DNA of 64,000 nucleotides, from assembly GCF_049800775.1 (NCBI RefSeq), contig NZ_JBNAFR010000003.1, positions 124,001 to 188,000 on the forward strand. The letters run 5' to 3'. The DNA is from Dinoroseobacter sp049800775 (GTDB taxonomy: Bacteria; Pseudomonadota; Alphaproteobacteria; Rhodobacterales; Rhodobacteraceae). The notes under the pieces were generated by a model. It was not told where the DNA came from, ran no database searches, and worked only from the letters and a program-made list of their open reading frames with translations. The translations under genes and the position numbers were made by a program. How positions within the stretch are numbered: the first letter of the stretch is position 1; every line of letters starts with the position of its first letter. Below are positions 59,862-64,000 of this stretch, piece after piece.

Positions 59862-61342
59862 CCGACCATTCCACCTTTCCCGATCCCACCTATCGCGACA
59901 CGGTGCTTGCCCCGCTTTTTGAGGGGGTGAAGACCCATTACGCGGCGCATATGGGCGCGATCAACCGGGCGCATCTGGTGATGCTGGTCGAGACCGGGAT
60001 CCTGGGCGCAGGGGACGGGGCGGCCTTGGCGCGTGCGCTGGCGGATATCGACGCGGAGGTCGAGATCCCCAAGCTCACCTATACGGGCGAGCATGAGGAT
60101 TACTTCTTCCTCGTAGAGGCAGAGTTGCGCGCGCGGCTCGGGGATCTGGGCGGGGCGCTGCACACGGCCCGCTCGCGCAACGATATGGACCACACGCTGT
60201 TCAAGTTGGCCCTGCGCAGCCGGGGGGCCGAGGCGCAGGGGTTGGTGCTGGCCCTTGCGGAGGCTCTGATTGCCAAGGCCGAGGTCGAGCGCGACACCCT
60301 GATCGTGGCCTATACCCATGGCCAGCCGGCGCAGCCCACGACTTTTGGGCACTACCTCTCGGCGGCGGCGGAGGTCCTTTTGCGGGATGCGGCGCGGCTC
60401 GACGCAGCGCTTGAGGGGTTGGAGCATTGCCCAATGGGCGCCGCGGCCATCACCACCAGCGGCTTTGCTATTGACCGGGACCGCGTGGCGGAGCTGCTGG
60501 GTTTCGACGGGCCCTTGCGCAACTCCTATGGCTGCATCGCCAGCGTGGATTACGTCACGGGGCTCTATTCCGCGCTGAAACTGGTTTTCCTCCATCTTGG
60601 GCGGGTGGTGCAGGACATGGCCTTCTGGTCATCCTTTGAGGTCGGGCAGCTTTATGTGCCGAACGCGTTGGTGCAGGTCAGCTCGATCATGCCGCAGAAA
60701 CGCAACCCGGTGCCGATCGAGCATATGCGGCATCTGGCCAGCGTGACCTGTGGGCGTTGCGACATGGTGGTGAACACGATGCACAACACCCCCTTCACGG
60801 ACATGAATGACAGTGAGGGCGAGGTGCAGCAGGCGGGCTACGCGGCCTTTGACAGTGGGAACCGCGTGTTGCGGCTGCTGGCGGCGATGGTGCCGCAATG
60901 CGGGATCCGGGCGGACCGGGTGCAGGCCAACGCGGATGCGGCCTGTGTCACGATCACCGAGCTGGCTGATACGCTGGTGCGGGCCGAGGGCCTGACCTTT
61001 CGCCGGGCCCATGAGGTGGCGGCGCAAACGGCGAAATCGGTGATCGCGCGGGGCGTGCCCCTGTCGGACGGGTATGATGCCTTTGCCACCGCCTTTACCG
61101 CGCAGGAGGGCCACGCGCCCGGGCTGGACGCGGCGGGCTATGGCGCGGCGGTCTCGGCCGAGAGCTTCGTTGCGCGCCGGGACCGGTTCGGAGGGCCCGC
61201 GCCCGCCGCGCTCGACGCGGCATTTGCCGCTTATCGCACCGAGCTGGCGTCCCTGCGTCGGGCATTTGAGGCCCGGCAGGCCCGTTGGCAGATGGCGGAT
61301 AAGGCTCTGGCGACGGCATTCACACAGGTTTTGGAGGGGTAG
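59858..61342 (+). CDS. Argininosuccinate lyase-family C-N lyase, substrate probably not argininosuccinate
   Basis: A 494-residue fumarase/aspartase-superfamily enzyme closest to argininosuccinate lyase. Catalytic blocks are intact: HTARSRNDMD (102-111), YTHGQPAQP (Thr153-His154) and the mobile loop VSSIMPQKRNP with Ser275/276. In the arginine-contacting block (usually LPxTYNKDxQEDK) this protein reads TPFTDMNDSEGEV, replacing the Tyr, Gln and Lys that hold the arginine part. All family members cleave an N-substituted aspartate-type C-N bond to give fumarate. No arg genes are nearby; it is embedded in a sugar import operon. I infer an N-glycosyl or amino-sugar aspartate substrate. Confidence 0.8.
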   Translation: MTDHSTFPDPTYRDTVLAPLFEGVKTHYAAHMGAINRAHLVMLVETGILGAGDGAALARALADIDAEVEIPKLTYTGEHEDYFFLVEAELRARLGDLGGALHTARSRNDMDHTLFKLALRSRGAEAQGLVLALAEALIAKAEVERDTLIVAYTHGQPAQPTTFGHYLSAAAEVLLRDAARLDAALEGLEHCPMGAAAITTSGFAIDRDRVAELLGFDGPLRNSYGCIASVDYVTGLYSALKLVFLHLGRVVQDMAFWSSFEVGQLYVPNALVQVSSIMPQKRNPVPIEHMRHLASVTCGRCDMVVNTMHNTPFTDMNDSEGEVQQAGYAAFDSGNRVLRLLAAMVPQCGIRADRVQANADAACVTITELADTLVRAEGLTFRRAHEVAAQTAKSVIARGVPLSDGYDAFATAFTAQEGHAPGLDAAGYGAAVSAESFVARRDRFGGPAPAALDAAFAAYRTELASLRRAFEARQARWQMADKALATAFTQVLEG

Positions 61343-62395
61343 ATGGCAAATCTGAAGCTTACGGAGCTCACCAAGGCCTATGGCAGCACGCAGGTTCTCC
61401 ATGGGATCGAGTTGACGATCCATGATGGCGAGTTCGTGGTGCTGGTCGGTCCCTCGGGGTGCGGCAAGTCCACGACCTTGCGGATGATCGCCGGGCTCGA
61501 AGAGGTGACCGGGGGCACGATCGAGATCGGGGGCCGCGTGGTCAACAATCTCGAACCCAAGGAGCGGGACATCGCCATGGTGTTCCAGAATTACGCGATC
61601 TATCCGCATATGACCGTGCGCAAGAATATCGGCTTTGGCTTGCGGGCGTCCAAGATGTCCAAGGCGGACAAGGATGCGCGGATCGACGAGGTGTCGGGCA
61701 TTCTCGACATGACCGACCTTCTGGGGCGCAAGCCCAACCAGCTCAGCGGGGGCCAGCGGCAGCGCGTGGCCATCGGGCGGGCGATGGTGCGCGATCCGGC
61801 GGTGTTTCTCTTTGATGAGCCGCTTTCGAACCTCGATGCGCAGCTCCGGACACAGATGCGGCTGGAGATCAAGAAGCTGCACCAGCGCGTGGGCAACACC
61901 ATCGTCTTCGTCACCCATGATCAGGTCGAGGCGATGACCATGGCGGACCGGATCGTCATCATGAAGGACGGCCATATCCAGCAGGTCGGCACCCCGGCTG
62001 AGGTCTATCACAGCCCGGCCAACACCTTTGTCGCGCAGTTCATCGGCGCACCGGCCATGAACATGCTGCCGGGGCAGGTCGCCGATGGGGCGGTGCGGCT
62101 TGCCTCGGGGCGCGACATCGCCCTGCCGCGGGCCACGGCGGGCGGCGATGTGCTGGTGGGCGTCCGTCCCGATGATCTCATTGCGGATCACGGCGTGCCC
62201 CTTGTGGAGGGCCGGGTGTCCGTGCGCGAACCCCTGGGGTCCGAGACCTTGATCTACGTGGAAACCGAAGCTGGCGAGGTCGTGGCCAAAGCCGATGGCC
62301 GCACCCCGCCGGAGGTCGGCGCGACCGTCCGGCTTGGGGCTGCACCCGAGACACTGCACCTCTTCGACACGGCCACGGGCGCGGCCCTGCCATGA
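61343..62395 (+). CDS. Sugar ABC transporter ATP-binding protein (MalK/UgpC type)
   Basis: A 350-residue ATPase: Walker A GPSGCGKST, Q loop VFQNYAIYP, signature LSGGQRQR, Walker B FLFDEPLSNLD, switch FVTHDQVEA, then a TOBE/OB regulatory domain from about 240. All motifs are canonical, unlike the glycerol pair. The ATG abuts the lyase stop, and its own stop overlaps the PfkB start by 4 bases. It energises the importer encoded at 56052-59197. Confidence 0.95.
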   Translation: MANLKLTELTKAYGSTQVLHGIELTIHDGEFVVLVGPSGCGKSTTLRMIAGLEEVTGGTIEIGGRVVNNLEPKERDIAMVFQNYAIYPHMTVRKNIGFGLRASKMSKADKDARIDEVSGILDMTDLLGRKPNQLSGGQRQRVAIGRAMVRDPAVFLFDEPLSNLDAQLRTQMRLEIKKLHQRVGNTIVFVTHDQVEAMTMADRIVIMKDGHIQQVGTPAEVYHSPANTFVAQFIGAPAMNMLPGQVADGAVRLASGRDIALPRATAGGDVLVGVRPDDLIADHGVPLVEGRVSVREPLGSETLIYVETEAGEVVAKADGRTPPEVGATVRLGAAPETLHLFDTATGAALP

Positions 62396-63282
62396 GCGGA
62401 GGAGTTCTCTGCGCCGGTCGGCTCTATTGCGATCTGGTGTTTCAGGGGCTGGGGCGGATGCCCAGCCTCGGCACCGAGGTGTTTGCCGAGGGGCTGAGCC
62501 TGCATCCCGGGGGCGGGGCCGCCCTGACGGGCGCGTATCTTGCGGCCCTGGGCGTGCCCGTGTCGCTGCTGGCGACCCTGCCCGCCGCGCCCTTCGACGG
62601 GCCGGTGACCGAGACGCTGGATGCCGCGGGGCTCGACCTGAGCCTGTGTCCCAACGCGCCCAAGGGTGCGGACCCGCAGATCACCGTGGCCATGCCCTTG
62701 GGCGAGGACCGCGCCTTTCTGACCCGGACCGACGGGCCAGCCTTGCCCCGGATCGATGGCGGCGGGCTGCGGACCCTGAAGGTGCAGCATCTGCATATTG
62801 GCGAGCTGCGCACCCTGGCCGAGCATCCCTGGCTCGTGGCCGCTGCGCGCGAGGCTGGCATGACCGTGTCGCTGGATTGCGGCTGGGACGATGCCATGGG
62901 GGCCGAGGCGCTGGGCCTGATCGCGCAGGTCGATGTCTTCTTGCCCAACCGCGCCGAGACCGAGGCGCTGGAGCGTCTGGGAATGGTCGATTGCCCGGCC
63001 CCTGTCACGGTGATCAAGCGCGGGGCCGAGGGGGCCGAGGCCCTGACCCGGCAGGGCAGCGTCCGTGTCCCGGCCCACAAGGCGGAGGTCGTGGACAGCA
63101 CCGGCGCGGGGGATGCGTTCAATGGCGGTTTCCTCGCGCGCTGGCTCGAAGGGGCCTCCTTGCGTCGATGTGTCGAGGAAGGTGTACGCTGCGGAGCCGC
63201 TGCCGTTGCTGCGCCGGGCGGGCTGAGCGGGGCTGCGGCCCTGCGCAAGGCCGAGGCGCCCGCCGAACAGGTGCATGGGTGA
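62392..63282 (+). CDS. PfkB-family carbohydrate kinase
   Basis: A 296-residue ribokinase-type kinase. Substrate-side GGGAALTGAYLAALG and the catalytic anion hole DSTGAGDAFNGGFL (general-base Asp) are present; VFLPNRAETEAL is the conserved NxxE region. FrlD/FraD, which phosphorylate fructosamine-type Amadori products, belong here, as do fructokinases and KDG kinases. Start overlaps the ATPase gene (ATGA). Confidence 0.9.
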   Translation: MSGGVLCAGRLYCDLVFQGLGRMPSLGTEVFAEGLSLHPGGGAALTGAYLAALGVPVSLLATLPAAPFDGPVTETLDAAGLDLSLCPNAPKGADPQITVAMPLGEDRAFLTRTDGPALPRIDGGGLRTLKVQHLHIGELRTLAEHPWLVAAAREAGMTVSLDCGWDDAMGAEALGLIAQVDVFLPNRAETEALERLGMVDCPAPVTVIKRGAEGAEALTRQGSVRVPAHKAEVVDSTGAGDAFNGGFLARWLEGASLRRCVEEGVRCGAAAVAAPGGLSGAAALRKAEAPAEQVHG

Positions 63283-63313
63283 TGGCAAACCACGCCCGCG
63301 GGGCATCGCGCCC

Positions 63314-64000
63314 ATGACATCCCCCGACACGCAAAGCTGGATGGCGCGGGAGATTGCCGAGATCCCGGAGGCTGCCGCGCGCCTGACCGGGGCCGACGCG
63401 CAGGCATCCCTGCAGGCGCTGGCCGGAACCCTGCGCGCCGCAGAGCCGACTTCGATCTCGCTGATCGCCCACGGGTCCTCGCGCCATGCGGGGGCGGTGA
63501 TCGGCCATGCGCTCTGGCGGTGCCTCGGCCTGCCGGTCGCGCTGGAACCCCTCGCGCCGGGGGGCCTGCCGGAGGCGGTGGCCAGCGGTCGGCCGCGCGC
63601 CGTGCTCGGGATCAGCCAATCAGGGCAAAGCCCGGATCTGAGCGCGGCGATGGCGGCAGCCCGGGGCACCGGCGCGCTGACCCTTGCCGTGACCAACACG
63701 CCCGGCAGCCCGTTGGCCGAGGCGGCGGCCCATGGTCTCGATATGGCCGCCGGACCCGAACAGGCGGTGGCGGCGACCAAGAGCTTCGTGAACTCCGCCT
63801 TGGCCGGGCTCTGGCTCGTGGCCCACTGGGCCGAAGATGCGGCGCTGGCCGATGCGCTGACCCGGGCTCCGGAGGCGCTGCGGACAGGCACGGGTGTGGA
63901 TCCGGCCCTGGAGGCGATCCTGTGCGACAGTGCGGGTCTTTTTGTGCTGGGTCGGGCTGCGGCGGCCGGTGTGGCGGCGGAAATCGCGCTGAAGGCGATG
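63314..64000 (+). CDS. SIS-domain sugar isomerase/deaminase-like protein (truncated by window end)
   Basis: At least 229 residues are visible from the ATG at 63314, and the frame is still open at 64000. The sugar-phosphate-binding SIS motif is LGISQSGQSPDL; TNTPGSPLAEAA and AVAATKSFVNSALAG follow, and a second SIS repeat begins at LFVLGRAAAAGVAAEIALKA. This is the GlmS C-terminal/AgaS/FrlB type: an aldose-ketose isomerase with deaminase or deglycase activity on amino-sugar 6-phosphates. It lies 31 bases after the PfkB gene with a poor Shine-Dalgarno. It would act on the kinase product. Confidence 0.85.
   Translation, partial: MTSPDTQSWMAREIAEIPEAAARLTGADAQASLQALAGTLRAAEPTSISLIAHGSSRHAGAVIGHALWRCLGLPVALEPLAPGGLPEAVASGRPRAVLGISQSGQSPDLSAAMAAARGTGALTLAVTNTPGSPLAEAAAHGLDMAAGPEQAVAATKSFVNSALAGLWLVAHWAEDAALADALTRAPEALRTGTGVDPALEAILCDSAGLFVLGRAAAAGVAAEIALKAM

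Overview
The window is a high-GC alphaproteobacterial chromosome segment, most probably from the Rhodobacterales (Roseobacter/Rhodobacter group). The evidence is the RegB-SenC-RegA redox regulators close to ahcY, the hslV-trxA-addA-addB-murU-amgK-tsaE order, PRC-barrel and DUF2853 proteins, and a Rhizobium/Rhodobacter-type glycerol ABC operon. I see no rRNA, tRNA, CRISPR array, prophage, insertion sequence or origin, and no gene-free stretch longer than about 250 bases.

Layout. 1-19400 is core-genome-like: HslV protease, thioredoxin, AddAB recombination nuclease, a TsaE/AmgK/MurU set (tRNA modification plus muropeptide recycling), a PAS protein, the RegB/SenC/RegA redox circuit, a GNAT and an HD phosphohydrolase, a GT8 glycosyltransferase, ahcY, and two stress-type small proteins. 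19600-31400 is the glycerol regulon: glpK, then a minus-strand operon glpD-glpS-glpT-glpP-glpQ-glpU-glpV with glpR divergent. 31400-38400 is a methylated-amine/one-carbon block (LysR, MttB-like methyltransferase, dimethylglycine dehydrogenase-like flavoprotein, flavin monooxygenase with an NTF2-like head). 38500-42900 has an AcoR-like regulator and three genes of the quinoprotein (PQQ)-associated set. 42900-44400 is a small iron-related group (hemP, DUF1289, dps). 44400-49500 is a tripartite tricarboxylate transporter (TctCBA) with an L-threonate dehydrogenase-like enzyme and a divergent LacI regulator. 49500-52400 has a COQ8/UbiB-type kinase, a DUF3047 protein and a DMT permease.

52400-64000 is the most interesting part. 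A PIG-L deacetylase fusion and a ROK regulator lie divergent from a sugar ABC importer (binding protein, two permeases, ATPase). The importer genes are interleaved with a VOC protein, an argininosuccinate-lyase-family enzyme with altered substrate residues, a PfkB kinase and a SIS-domain protein cut by the window end. This resembles the frl/fra systems for fructosamines (Amadori products), but with an aspartate-type C-N lyase added. I infer a catabolic route for an N-glycosylated or amino-sugar-aspartate compound.

Starts were chosen from Shine-Dalgarno spacing, ATGA-type overlaps and family N-termini. GTG starts are proposed for glpK, ahcY, the GT8 gene and the DMT permease. Family names come from recognising motifs by eye, not from database searches.
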